Below are positions 9,601 through 18,784 of a stretch of DNA of 64,000 nt, piece after piece (position 1 is the first letter of the stretch; each line of letters starts with the position of its first letter). This stretch comes from Saprospiraceae bacterium (lineage in GTDB: Bacteria; Bacteroidota; Bacteroidia; Chitinophagales; Saprospiraceae): assembly GCA_020629715.1 (NCBI GenBank), contig JAHDCU010000008.1:182044-246043 (forward strand). Direction: 5' to 3'. The position numbers were made by a program, and so were the translations under genes. The notes below the pieces were generated by a model, which saw nothing but the letters and a program-made list of their open reading frames with translations, did no database searches and was not told where the DNA came from.

Positions 9601-12600
9601 ATGCATCAGGCAATAGAGACTCATGTCAGTATCAAATAGAGGTTATAGACACTATTGCTCCGAAGCTAGTCTGTCAAAATGCAGTAATATTCATACACCC
9701 CTCTGGCTTGATAGATTATGTGTTGCAATCATCAGAACTCATCTTAGAAGTATCTGACAATTGTGGTGACGTAGATATCCAGTTAGAGCCTTCCACCTTT
9801 CAATGTTCGGATGTATCTCAAAGCTATGAGGTGACTTTGACTGCGACAGATATGAGTGGAAATTCAACTCAATGTATATCTGACGTGAGGGTAGAAATGC
9901 CAATCCTCAATCCTACTTTTGCGGCTGGAGCTTGCGAGGGTGATACGCTACTATTATTTGCGGATTTGCCAGAAGCTCCTATAGCTAATGCGTATACCTA
10001 TAGTTGGAGTGGACCCAATGGTTTTGTATCTAGCCTCCAAGACCCATTTATACTCAATCCAGATGCTTCGTATTCTGGAACGTATACACTTGAGGTCGAA
10101 GGGTTTGGTGCATGTATGTCGATGGGTACCGTGGAAGTAGCAGTGGATCAGCTAGTCACTCCAGAGATAGAGTCTGATACACCTGTAGCATGTATAGGTG
10201 ATGAGGTTTTGTTGACTGCAAATTCGTTTTCAGGAAATATTGAATATCAGTGGTACCAAGGAGAATTTCCTAATGGGGTATTGATGGAAACCACTCAAAA
10301 TGCAAGTTACATTGTATCTCCAGCAGAGGGTAGTCATTTTTATTATGTGATTATTGAAGGAGAAGGCTGTATCACTAATGCATCCCCAAATTTTGAAATA
10401 GAAATTGTGGCACCACCTGTAGCAACGATTATCAATCCGATCATCAATATATGTGAAGGTGAGAGCATAGCATTAGGTACAGATAATTTCAATCCCAATT
10501 ATCAATATTTTTGGTCTGGCCCTGATAACTTCATGAGCAATGGACAGTTTGCTGATGTTATCGAAAATGCTGATATCAGTAATCAAGGATTTTATAATTT
10601 GATCATTCAGCAAGGCAATTGTTTTTCTGATACAGCTACTGCTTTTGTAGCCTTATTTGAAAAGCCAGATCGACCACAGATTACGGGAGACGAATTTTAT
10701 TGTGAGGGTAGTTCTATTGTACTTTCGGTCAATAATGTAGCGAATGCAGATCTATATTCGTGGTATTTGGATGATGTGCTATTTACCGTCACGGATAACA
10801 ATAGTATATTGATCAATGGAGTCCAAAATAATTTATCAGGAGACTGGACCGTTTCTGTTCAAGAAAGTGGCTGTATTTCAGATACCTCAGATATACAGTC
10901 GATACAGATTGAAGGTCAGCTTGATATAAGTGCTAATAATGATGGTCCTGGATGTGTAGGTGATTCTGTGCAGTTGAATGTACCTTTTATACCCGATGCA
11001 ACTTATGAGTGGATAGATCCTCAAGGAGACACGATCCGTATGAGGGATCCTAAGGTGCCAGCCTTAGAAGGTGAATATACACTCACAATGACCACTGCCA
11101 ATGGATGTACAACGGAGACATCTACTTTTGTGGAAGTATTACCTGTACCCGTAGTGACGGCTTTGTCTAATAGTGCTCTGGCTTGTACAGATGGGATGGA
11201 TACCATATCATTTTTTCCTACCATTATACCAGAAGGAAATTATACATATCTATGGGAAGGTCCATTAGCCTTAGAAAATATTGAAAATCCAGAATTAATT
11301 AATGTGGGTTTAGATGCCAATGGTACTTATAGCCTTTCCGTATTCAATGGTGCTTGTGCTTCACAAACTATTGAAACGATTGTCTCTTATACTGCAACTC
11401 CACTACAGCCTTTGGTAGCTAGTCTTGATACTAGTCTCTGTGAAGGTACAGATCTATTGATTGCTCAGCAAAATAGTTATCCCATTGGGTATGAGTATTT
11501 TTGGGAAACTCCAAATGGTATCGTACAGACAAGTGAAGGAGGTCTCAATTTGGTGGATGTAGATGCATTGGCTGAAGGATATTATGTACTCAATGTACAT
11601 AATGGTAGTTGTATTTCAATGACTTCAGATTCTGTATTTATACAGGTGAATCAAGTACCTGATGCACCGAGTATTCTTGCTCCACAGGTGATCTGTGAAG
11701 GCGAAGACTTGATACTACAGGCAAGTAATACTACGGCGGATTCATATCTATGGACGGGACCTAATGGAATATTACAGGATCAATCCATGATCGTGATACC
11801 TAATGTCACTGAAAATACTCAAGGAGTATATACACTTCAACTCATTGCCAATGGATGTCAGTCAGAGGTATCTGAAGAGCTCATGATAGAAGTGATACAG
11901 ACTCCACTACAGCCTACTTTGGAAAGTGCTAATTACCAAATATGTAAGTCTGATGATGATCAGGTACAACTTTGCATAACAAATGAATCCTTACTACCAA
12001 GTGCTCAGTATGACCTATACATCAATGGGCAGTTCATTATTTCGTCATTTAACGGCTGCTTTTTGCTCAACAGTACCGATGACTTTATAGTAGCAGGGCA
12101 ACTTATGGTAGAAATACAGACTAGGCTAGGTGATTGCTCATCAGAACCATCAGAAAGTGCTATGCTGGTTGTATCAGAAGCTTTAGCTATAGGTGCTGAA
12201 ATAGATGATGTCGATCTTGATTTTTGTGAAGAAGAAAATGTATTCTTAGATATTATTGCTCCATCATCAGATCAAATCACATGGGTATGGACATCTGATG
12301 ATGATAATGTTGAATTTCTTAATCCAAGCTCCTCTACTACCGCTATATTAGGACTGGAGGTAGGAAATAATGAGATATACCTTACCAGCTCAATAGGTGC
12401 TTGTAGCGATTATTTTATAGATACTGTAGATGTACAGATATTTGAGACTGCAACTCCTGTAGATGACTATTTTTTGCTTGATTTCAATCAAAATAGCTTC
12501 TTAGATATATTAGAAAATGATCTAGCATCCTCAGGATTTATATTATCCATAGTACAACAGCCAAGTTCAGGATCAGTAAGTCTTATCAATAATCTTGTGC

Positions 12601-12989
12601 AATATGAGGCTGATCCTACATTTGCGGGATCACAGACTTTTGCGTATGAATTATGTGATTTGAGATGTACCGATGACTGCCAGATAGCTTTTGTAACTAT
12701 AGAGATTGCACAGAGTTTTGATTGCATAGCGCCATCTATTATTACCCCCAATGATGATGGCATCAATGATAATTTTGTGGTGCCTTGTTTCAATTCTGGT
12801 CAGTTTGAGGATAATGAAGTCAAGATATTCAATGAGTATGGTGATGAAGTATATGGTGCAAAACCCTATCGTAATGATTGGAATGGAACTTACCAAGGTT
12901 CTCCTTTGCCAGTAGGGACATACTATTATGTGGTAGATGTTGGAGATGGTAGAAAACCTTTAAATGGCTTTTTAATGATACAGCGATGA
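6645..12989 (+). CDS. Giant Ig/HYR-repeat surface protein with T9SS type B (CHU_C) sorting domain
   Basis: 2114 residues. A hydrophobic signal lies near residues 13-34 (MRGFSLMFAILFLC...YADS), so ATG 6681 is an alternative start to ATG 6645. The first half carries HYR-like repeats with the recurring DxxAPxI phrase (for example VVDGESPIISCPSDISI) and paired Cys. From about residue 1090 come about ten Ig/PKD-like modules, each opening with a CxG[DE] phrase such as CEGDTLLL and ending in a YxLxV strand. A tandem-95-like module (DDYFLLD...YELCD) precedes the C-terminal gliding-motility-associated domain (SIITPNDDGINDNFVV...GTYYYVVDVGDG...GFLMIQR). This domain directs export through T9SS to the cell surface. 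The gene overlaps the PorP gene by 4 bp. It is probably an adhesin or a filament-like protein. Confidence 0.9.
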   Translation: MINMYIAEYKLFMRGFSLMFAILFLCNQGKLYADSLPDSNDTEPPVITSNAVDMSISCDVDYVIAFTSWYENAGGAIATDNSDTLNFIGIPELSIALDLFENSVSGDCIDRMLEVSFFAQDTCGNSSVDTTMASFIYADDEAPVVTQLAQPKVVYCNEGVRDSLFTWLSEQGGAAFSDNCDDDLDFQIIWTDSNGNSSTSQVNEIPIIPIDRAKCNWSVNVLFSSIDDCDNPQGSSASFTVIDTLAPVFSYLPQDTTVRCDAIPPNDVIATDICDGELEIEFFEFSSQSDNEMACRFSEYTIQREWIVADACSNQSIHTQTITVIDTVAPIFTVPTDREVSCENIMNIIITGEPIDVNETCGITIETFSDSLIGDTCPFQIERTWVVSDVCGNSNTAVQNLTIIDMSGPVISIEAVSRSVKCDSILDISSDFIDWINSLGGSSASEACSPLSSFAAVPGTYNINDTLSFPGTPVASMNDIACPSMIDGVLRSTEVDFVYYDRCGNASVTTASYIVADDIAPIISNCPIDISIDANPGSCNAFHPLTIPDAEDLCSNENGDIVRSLSQQIISSIPGDDNAIVDSLFFSFGPINVLNTAVVTDISLLIDLTNVDVDDADEYFYIKDEQGVILDSTLTTSLQCDDISLNISSISEAQFLSYTADGFIDFWLVPKQDVALPVLGINDACGISTARVELSYTIAQENGITWQVQVDDETPIDAIAGNSILLSDGMHVITYIVSDCAQNTATCSQNILVVDGESPIISCPSDISIYAEDTCFVNVLLSEEVVYQDNCSANVEFNLDAPDSFEESLLNFNLDVSTGQFLAANKQLSFEGLDSIRFNNIPPILTVNVSADINDDGEFFEIFAEDGSLIGSTPIGASEECLTTIQSQYFISIDTYNSSMEDGKLDLTFVANNNINVEGGGINSCFAIPSGSNTDGQSALSANLSFSEAIINYGVSGATEYQNDVLDSTELRLNVGTNLVTYYAEDASGNRDSCQYQIEVIDTIAPKLVCQNAVIFIHPSGLIDYVLQSSELILEVSDNCGDVDIQLEPSTFQCSDVSQSYEVTLTATDMSGNSTQCISDVRVEMPILNPTFAAGACEGDTLLLFADLPEAPIANAYTYSWSGPNGFVSSLQDPFILNPDASYSGTYTLEVEGFGACMSMGTVEVAVDQLVTPEIESDTPVACIGDEVLLTANSFSGNIEYQWYQGEFPNGVLMETTQNASYIVSPAEGSHFYYVIIEGEGCITNASPNFEIEIVAPPVATIINPIINICEGESIALGTDNFNPNYQYFWSGPDNFMSNGQFADVIENADISNQGFYNLIIQQGNCFSDTATAFVALFEKPDRPQITGDEFYCEGSSIVLSVNNVANADLYSWYLDDVLFTVTDNNSILINGVQNNLSGDWTVSVQESGCISDTSDIQSIQIEGQLDISANNDGPGCVGDSVQLNVPFIPDATYEWIDPQGDTIRMRDPKVPALEGEYTLTMTTANGCTTETSTFVEVLPVPVVTALSNSALACTDGMDTISFFPTIIPEGNYTYLWEGPLALENIENPELINVGLDANGTYSLSVFNGACASQTIETIVSYTATPLQPLVASLDTSLCEGTDLLIAQQNSYPIGYEYFWETPNGIVQTSEGGLNLVDVDALAEGYYVLNVHNGSCISMTSDSVFIQVNQVPDAPSILAPQVICEGEDLILQASNTTADSYLWTGPNGILQDQSMIVIPNVTENTQGVYTLQLIANGCQSEVSEELMIEVIQTPLQPTLESANYQICKSDDDQVQLCITNESLLPSAQYDLYINGQFIISSFNGCFLLNSTDDFIVAGQLMVEIQTRLGDCSSEPSESAMLVVSEALAIGAEIDDVDLDFCEEENVFLDIIAPSSDQITWVWTSDDDNVEFLNPSSSTTAILGLEVGNNEIYLTSSIGACSDYFIDTVDVQIFETATPVDDYFLLDFNQNSFLDILENDLASSGFILSIVQQPSSGSVSLINNLVQYEADPTFAGSQTFAYELCDLRCTDDCQIAFVTIEIAQSFDCIAPSIITPNDDGINDNFVVPCFNSGQFEDNEVKIFNEYGDEVYGAKPYRNDWNGTYQGSPLPVGTYYYVVDVGDGRKPLNGFLMIQR

Positions 12990-13936
12990 TTAGATATATA
13001 CTTATCATATTTAGCCTACTTTGGGTATTATCATTGGAGGCTCAGCAGGAGCAACTGTATACACAATTTATGTTCAATAAGTTGGCTGTCAATCCCGCAT
13101 ATGCTGGTAATGACCCTGTAACATCCGTCAATCTTCTGTATCGTGATCAATGGAATGGATTTACTGGAGCTCCTAAGACGCAGGTTTTTAGTTTATCTGC
13201 ACCTCTCGCGGATAACAAAATAGGATTAGGCTTCAATTTGATTAATCACTCCATAGGAGTGAGCCAAAAACTTTCACTCGAAGCCATGTATGCGTATCGC
13301 TTTCAAGTAGGTGAAGGTATGCTCAGTATGGGCGTATCGGCATCTTCAAGAAGATATACACTTGATTTTACAGACGATAGATTGATGGCCATTCAAGGAC
13401 TTGAAAATGATCCTTCTATACCTTTAGAGAGGATTAGTAAGAGCTTATTCAATTTTGGATTTGGAATCTACTACAATACTGATCTATACTATTTAGGTGC
13501 TGCCATTCCACGATTGGGCCAAGTCAATCTTGATTTTGATGAAAATGATGTTTTGTCACAAGAAGTGAGGCATTTAAATTTGATGGGAGGTGCAGCTTTC
13601 GCTTGGTCTGAGCGATTTACGTTTAAACCGCAACTCATGGTGAGGATTACCGAAAATGCACCTTTAGATTTTGAACTTAACTTCAGTGGTACCACAGATG
13701 AAAAATATACCATAGGTGTAAGTTACCGAGCGGGGGGAAATCAAGGAGGTATAGGCGAATCACTCAATGCTATATTTGCCCTTCAGCTAAATGAGCAATT
13801 ATTACTAGGATTTGCTTACGATTTTACGCTGTCTGATATCAGAACCTATCAAAACGGTAGCGTAGAAATGATGTTGCACTATCGGTTTGGTCGTACCATC
13901 ATCCAAGAAGAAATCATCAATCCTCGATACTTTTAG
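12986..13936 (+). CDS. PorP/SprF family type IX secretion outer-membrane protein
   Basis: 316 residues with a cleavable signal (ending in LEAQ) and the family hallmark FNKLAVNPAYAGND near residues 30-45. The rest is an alternating beta-barrel pattern ending in an aromatic residue (PRYF). SprF/PorP paralogues sit in the outer membrane and bind cargo that carries a type B C-terminal domain. The ATG overlaps the TGA of the giant protein (ATGA), as expected for a dedicated pair. Together with the next gene it forms the usual cargo-PorP-OmpA cassette of gliding Bacteroidota. Confidence 0.92.
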   Translation: MIRYILIIFSLLWVLSLEAQQEQLYTQFMFNKLAVNPAYAGNDPVTSVNLLYRDQWNGFTGAPKTQVFSLSAPLADNKIGLGFNLINHSIGVSQKLSLEAMYAYRFQVGEGMLSMGVSASSRRYTLDFTDDRLMAIQGLENDPSIPLERISKSLFNFGFGIYYNTDLYYLGAAIPRLGQVNLDFDENDVLSQEVRHLNLMGGAAFAWSERFTFKPQLMVRITENAPLDFELNFSGTTDEKYTIGVSYRAGGNQGGIGESLNAIFALQLNEQLLLGFAYDFTLSDIRTYQNGSVEMMLHYRFGRTIIQEEIINPRYF

Positions 13937-13954
13937 AATCCTCAATATAGCTGT

Positions 13955-15649
13955 TTGAAAAAGATCATCTACATATTACCTTTCTTTTGCTTTTGCTTCA
14001 CATTATCAGCACAAAAGACTGTCCTTATCGATAGTTCAAGTGCTCATATGATCGAACTTGAAAATTTGATTCAAATCAATACAGAACAGCATGAGATGTC
14101 TCCGTTTTTTGTAGGAGATAGTTTGGTATTTGTAAAATTTGAGCAACAATCTAGAAAAGATAAACCGAAACGTGGAGAACAAAAGTTTGACCTCTATAAG
14201 TCAGTAAGAGTTGGCGATGATTTTAGTGAAACAACCCTTTTGGATGATCGTATCAATTCTGAGTATGTAGAAGGACCTGGCGTATATGACGAGATTGCTG
14301 GTATCATTTACTTTACAAGGTCTAGACGTATTGAAGATAAAAAGAGGAAAGAAAGAAAGGTCAACCATCTAGGTATATATGCTTCTCAAAAGCGAGATGG
14401 TGGGTGGTCAGAGCCTGCTCCATTGCCATTTTTATTGGACGATTTCAATTTTTGTCATCCAAGCTTAATGGATGAAGGTAGACGTATGATATTTGCTTCT
14501 GACATGCCAGGAGGCTTCGGCAAGATGGATCTATATGAATCTAGATATTTTAATGGAGAGTGGTCCAAGCCACTCAATCTTGGAGCAAGGATCAATACCT
14601 CAGAAAATGAAATTTTTCCTACAGCCTACTTAGATATGCTTTTCTACAGTCATGACACGGAAGGCCAGCTGGATATATACGGGGCCAATATGACCAACAA
14701 CAATGATCCAGAAGCCTTACCTGTACCTATCAACAGTGATCATGATGATTTTTCATTGATCATCGATGAGGAAGAAAAGACAGGTTTTATCAGTAGTAAT
14801 AGACCGGGTGGTGCAGGTACTGATGATCTATATCGCCTGAGTTTTCCATTAGATTTTTTCCATAAAAACCCTTATGCTAAAACGATTAACGTCTTGGTCC
14901 TTGATAAACTGAGCTTACAACCCATCGAAAATGCAGAAATAAGTCTAACCAATATCAACCTTACTGATGATCAGCTCATGGATATGTTGAGTTCCGATAT
15001 CATGATATCAGATCAAGATGAACTCGTACTTACCTTAAAAACCCCCGAAGAGGATCTCGCCTATCTACCTGTAGCTGGCGAAGGGTCGGTATTTGTAGAA
15101 GTAGATAATCGTAAGCTATATCTAGTCAAAACCAAGGCAAAAGACTATGACCCCAATACCACTATCCTAAGGATGTCAGACGATCTCACAGAGTATACGG
15201 TGCTCTTGAGCCCTAAGGTACAAAGCCCGATAGAAGTCTTACCTCCGCCACCTACGATCATACAAAACGATATAGAGATATCATTATCAGAGGGTACTAC
15301 GCTGGTATTTGATAACATATACTATAACTACAATAGTGCGGAGATCAAATCTGGTGCAGCACAAGAGCTCGATGTATTAGCACAAGTCATGCTAGAAAAT
15401 CTATCTCTCCGTGTACGACTGTCCTCACATACTGATGCAAGAGGAAACGCAGCTTATAATCAGACTTTATCTGAAAAAAGAGCACTTTCTGCCAAAAAAT
15501 ACCTCATGCAAAAAGGCATTGCTTCTTCTCGTATGCAGACGGTAGGCTATGGCGAAACACAGATCCGAAACCAATGTAAAGAAGGTATCAAATGTACTGC
15601 CGAAGAACATGCCTACAACCGTAGGACGGAGGTAACAGTGATTGAATGA
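13955..15649 (+). CDS. OmpA family protein with PD40 repeats (PorE-like)
   Basis: 564 residues. The start is TTG at 13955, chosen because it gives a clean signal peptide (MKKIIYILPFFCFCFTLSAQ) 18 bp after the PorP gene. Residues 60-300 hold WD40/PD40-like beta-propeller repeats (LMDEGRRMIFASDMPGGFGKMDLYES, DDFSLIIDEEEKTGFISSNRPGG). A carboxypeptidase-regulatory-like region follows. The C-terminal 115 residues are an OmpA peptidoglycan-binding domain (NYNSAEIKSGAAQELD, SSHTDARG, LSEKRALSAKKYL, GYGET). In the family, this protein ties T9SS machinery to the cell wall. Third gene of the 6.6-15.6 kb operon. Confidence 0.9.
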   Translation: MKKIIYILPFFCFCFTLSAQKTVLIDSSSAHMIELENLIQINTEQHEMSPFFVGDSLVFVKFEQQSRKDKPKRGEQKFDLYKSVRVGDDFSETTLLDDRINSEYVEGPGVYDEIAGIIYFTRSRRIEDKKRKERKVNHLGIYASQKRDGGWSEPAPLPFLLDDFNFCHPSLMDEGRRMIFASDMPGGFGKMDLYESRYFNGEWSKPLNLGARINTSENEIFPTAYLDMLFYSHDTEGQLDIYGANMTNNNDPEALPVPINSDHDDFSLIIDEEEKTGFISSNRPGGAGTDDLYRLSFPLDFFHKNPYAKTINVLVLDKLSLQPIENAEISLTNINLTDDQLMDMLSSDIMISDQDELVLTLKTPEEDLAYLPVAGEGSVFVEVDNRKLYLVKTKAKDYDPNTTILRMSDDLTEYTVLLSPKVQSPIEVLPPPPTIIQNDIEISLSEGTTLVFDNIYYNYNSAEIKSGAAQELDVLAQVMLENLSLRVRLSSHTDARGNAAYNQTLSEKRALSAKKYLMQKGIASSRMQTVGYGETQIRNQCKEGIKCTAEEHAYNRRTEVTVIE

Positions 15650-15764
15650 TCTCAAACGTTAGACATTTTATGTAAAAACAACTTAATATGTACGGCGGGC
15701 ATATTTTCTTTCTTTTTTTGGAAACTGTCCGTCGCGGTAGGAGTAAAAAAGAAATGCTTTCACT

Positions 15765-16514
15765 TTACTCCAAACTAAACCTTACGGGCAAGGTATAATA
15801 AACATTTACGGGTCGGCCGTTTTGCTTACCAGGCTTCCAGCTGGGGAGTGATTCGATAACTTTTTTGGCAGCGGCTCCACAGCCAGCTCCTATATCTCTT
15901 ACCACTTCTAGATTGATAATTTCACCATACTTACTGACCACAAAAGTAATGACCACAGTACCTGTCACGTCATTTTCTCTAGCTACTGCAGGATATTTCA
16001 GGTGCTTACTGATGTAGCCTAGCAGGGATCGATCACTACATTTCCTGCGCTCTTGGTAGTCCTCTTGATCACAATCACCAAAGATGGGCATCTGATCTGC
16101 AAATCGTATTGGTTCCTCAGATTCTAGTTCTGGCTCGGGTTCTACAAATGGTGCTGGCTCAGGACTTACATCAGCCGTAAAATAATCAAGATCAGGTTCT
16201 TCGTATACGATAGTGTCTTGTGTCTCGGTTTGCTTCTCCTCTGTCACGATCTCTTCTATGATCTTCTTTATTTCTTCCGCTCGCTTTTGCTTAGGTTTCG
16301 CTTTTGGGCGTTTGATTTCTTTTTTCTTATGTACGGTACGTTCGATATCCTCAACGATAAAGGGTTCTTCCGTTTCGACTGCAAAAGGCTTGATTTCTTT
16401 TACTGCTGATTCTATATTGAGTACAGTGATAGAAAGACCAATGGCGGCACTAAGTCCTAGTTTTAAGAATATACCGCGATACTGATCCCACTTGGGAGCT
16501 CTGTCTAATGCCAT
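15765..16514 (-). CDS. TonB family energy transducer
   Basis: 249 residues: short cytoplasmic head, one membrane helix (residues 17-35), a long charged and Pro/Glu-rich spacer (KKKEIKRPKAKPKQKR..., SPEPAPFVEPEPELE), and a TonB C-terminal domain (YPAVARENDVTGTVVITFVVSKYGEI...SWKPGKQNGRPVNVYYTLPVRF). It would transmit proton motive force from an ExbBD complex to outer-membrane receptors. No exbB or exbD is next to it, so it is an orphan TonB paralogue. Convergent with the OmpA gene. The signature residues of the domain are intact. Confidence 0.92.
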   Translation of the reverse strand: MALDRAPKWDQYRGIFLKLGLSAAIGLSITVLNIESAVKEIKPFAVETEEPFIVEDIERTVHKKKEIKRPKAKPKQKRAEEIKKIIEEIVTEEKQTETQDTIVYEEPDLDYFTADVSPEPAPFVEPEPELESEEPIRFADQMPIFGDCDQEDYQERRKCSDRSLLGYISKHLKYPAVARENDVTGTVVITFVVSKYGEIINLEVVRDIGAGCGAAAKKVIESLPSWKPGKQNGRPVNVYYTLPVRFSLE

Positions 16515-16693
16515 AATGAATGTGTTTAAAATGGTGATGATTGAAGGGATTTCTCATCAATCCCTCATCGTAAAACTTGTAACCGCGATATACTGATTAG
16601 ATGGTATTCGTCGATATTTTGGCGCAACAGCTTGATTTTTTCTAAGAAAGAGAATATTATTGTGATATCATTATAATATCAAAATACTAACTA

Positions 16694-17545
16694 ATGGAAA
16701 AAACACTAAAAGCACGATCAGGATATTTAGCATTGTTATTAAGCATTGGTTTAATCGGTGCTGCTGTCTATGTAGTTATATTTTTCAAGGCAGTTGTACT
16801 TGCGGCACTATTAGTACTTACATCATTTATCATTTTGGCAGGTATCTATATGATCAACCCAAATGAATCTAAAGTGATGAATCTATTCGGAAAGTACGTA
16901 GGTACGGTCAAGGAAAACGGCTTATTCTGGATCAATCCCCTATACAGTAAAAGAAAGATCTCTTTACGTGCTAGAAACTTTGATAGCGAACGCGTAAAGG
17001 TGAATGATAAAATGGGTAACCCCATCCTTATCAGTGTGATATTGGTATGGAAAGTAGAGGATACCTATAAAGCCGCATACGATGTAGACTTATATGAAAG
17101 CTTTGTGAAAGTACAGACTGATGCTGCCGTACGTAAACTAGCAGGTAAATACCCATATGATAACTTTGATGATGATCAAGCTGAGGTAACCCTCAGATCA
17201 GGTATGGATGAGGTCAATGAAAGCCTAGAAAGAGAGTTGGATGAGCGTCTATCGATTGCCGGTATCAATGTACTTGAAGCTAGGATAGGATACTTAGCGT
17301 ATGCACCCGAGATTGCATCTGCAATGCTCAAAAGACAACAAGCAGAAGCTGTGGTGGCAGCGAGACTAAAGATCGTAGAAGGTGCCGTAAGCATGGTCGA
17401 GAATGCCCTTGATGAATTATCCAAAAAGGAAATCATTGATCTCGATGAGGAAAAAAGAGCAACCATGGTATCAAATCTGATGATTGTACTTTGCTCTGAT
17501 AAAGAAGCTACGCCCGTAATCAATACCGGAAGCCTCTATGCCTAA
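16694..17545 (+). CDS. SPFH (stomatin/prohibitin/flotillin) domain membrane protein
   Basis: 283 residues. Two hydrophobic stretches (about residues 12-34 and 36-53) anchor it to the inner membrane. An SPFH domain follows (NESKVMNLFGKYVGTVKENGLFWINPLYSKRKISLRARNF, then VSVILVWKVEDTYKAAYDVDLYESFVKVQTDAAVRKLAG) and then a coiled coil (LKRQQAEAVVAARLKIVEGAVSMVENAL). Such proteins form membrane scaffolds; substrate and partner are unknown. Its last 8 bases overlap the start of the small Arc-like gene, a pairing I recall from many bacteria. Confidence 0.92.
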   Translation: MEKTLKARSGYLALLLSIGLIGAAVYVVIFFKAVVLAALLVLTSFIILAGIYMINPNESKVMNLFGKYVGTVKENGLFWINPLYSKRKISLRARNFDSERVKVNDKMGNPILISVILVWKVEDTYKAAYDVDLYESFVKVQTDAAVRKLAGKYPYDNFDDDQAEVTLRSGMDEVNESLERELDERLSIAGINVLEARIGYLAYAPEIASAMLKRQQAEAVVAARLKIVEGAVSMVENALDELSKKEIIDLDEEKRATMVSNLMIVLCSDKEATPVINTGSLYA

Positions 17546-17717
17546 GAAAAAGTTCGTACTGCGAATCGATGAAGAAAAGATGGCCGCCCTCGAAAAATGG
17601 GCGGCTGATGAATTTCGCTCCACCAATGGTCAATTGGAGTGGCTAGTCACTCGTGCCTTGAAGGAGGAAGGTAGACTGAAGAAGGGTGGGGAAAAAATTG
17701 ACTCCCAAGATGATTGA
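17538..17717 (+). CDS. Arc-family small DNA-binding-domain-like protein
   Basis: A 59-residue product from ATG 17538 to TGA 17717, overlapping the SPFH gene by 8 bp. Its first 45 residues (KKKFVLRIDEEKMAALEKWAADEFRS then NGQLEWLVTRALKEEGR) fit the ribbon-helix-helix pattern of Arc-family proteins: one beta strand and two helices. The family usually binds DNA as a dimer of strands. The tight overlap suggests that it is cotranslated with the SPFH protein, though a DNA-binding role for it is not proven. The convergent YhcG-type gene ends 2 bp beyond its stop. Confidence 0.8.
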   Translation: MPKKKFVLRIDEEKMAALEKWAADEFRSTNGQLEWLVTRALKEEGRLKKGGEKIDSQDD

Positions 17718-17719
17718 TT

Positions 17720-18784
17720 TTATCCTTGAGAGATTAGTGATTGCAACGCCGCTTTATCAGGCAGTACAGTTTGATATTTGCTAGCAAATATCTGATCATT
17801 GTCTTGAGGTAAGGTATATTCTACTAAGGCCTGACTTTTGTCTCTGCACAATACGATACCGATGGTTTTATTTTCGTCAGCTAATTTTACTTCACGATCA
17901 TAGTAGTTTACATACATCTGCATTTGACCTAGGTCTTGATGTTTGATTTCACCAATTTTCAAGTCGATAAGCACAAAAGATTTCAATATCCTATTATAAA
18001 ATACCAAATCAATCTTAAAATGCTTTTCATCAAACGAAATTCGTTTTTGCCTTCCTACGAATGTAAAACCATTACCTAATTCTAATAGAAACTGCTCTAG
18101 TTTATCAATCAGCTCTTGTTCTAGTTCACTTTCAGAATATTTGCTATGTTCTGGAAGCCCAATGAATTCGATAATGTACGGGTCTTTTATAGCATCTAGT
18201 GGTTTTTCAATTACAAGACCTTTCTCAGAAAGTTCTTTTACTTTTTCTTTATCTCTACTTAAAACCAACCTAGTGTAAAGCGCTGAATCAAATTGTCGTC
18301 GTAGTTCTCTAACACTCCAATTGTTTTAAAAAGACTCTATCTCATAAAAGGCTCTCTCATTTTCATCTTCTATTCTCATCAGTTTGAGATAATGTGACCA
18401 GCTCAATTTGAATTTAGTAGACATCGTCTGTTGCTTTACAAGTTTTGATTCCGCAGACGATGTTTGCGGTATTTTTTTGAAATCCGCAGACAGTGTTTGC
18501 GATTTTGAGTAGACAAGGTAAAATTGTCTCATCTGCTCAATATTTCTCTCTGAAAACCCTTTACCAAATTCAGAAATAAGGACTTTTGAGAGCTGTTTTA
18601 TAATTTGTTTTCCATAAGCTGCTCGCTTTTTTCCATCTTGTTCTTCTTCTACAATCATTCTCCCAATTTCAAAGTAGGTAAATACCATCGTTTGATTGAC
18701 AGTACGTATCACATTTTGCTTAGCGGAATGCAACAGCTCGACGATTTCTGAGAAGAATTTTTTATTGGATGGATAATTACTCAT
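17720..18784 (-). pseudogene. PDDEXK nuclease of the YhcG/DUF1016 family, interrupted by one in-frame stop
   Basis: Reading from ATG 18784, the frame gives a DUF1016 N-terminal domain (KKFFSEIVELLHSAK, GKGFSERNIEQMRQFY, LSWSHYLKLMRIEDENERAFYEIESF), then TAA at 18326-18328, and continues in the same frame as NNWSVRELRRQFDSALYTRLVLSRDKE into an intact PD-(D/E)xK half (FKIDLVFYNR, SFVLIDLKIGEI). Lys is expected at the stop, so one A-to-T change of AAA explains it. The full length of about 354 codons equals that of intact relatives. No in-frame ATG starts the second half; the TTG at 18268 is inside the conserved region. It would be a nuclease linked to restriction or defence. A sequencing error or recoding cannot be excluded. 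Confidence 0.85.

Noticed and set aside
17720..18268. Second half of the DUF1016 nuclease as a separate gene
   Set aside because: It would start at a TTG inside a conserved stretch, and the upstream frame is the same frame up to one stop codon. It is best read as one interrupted gene.
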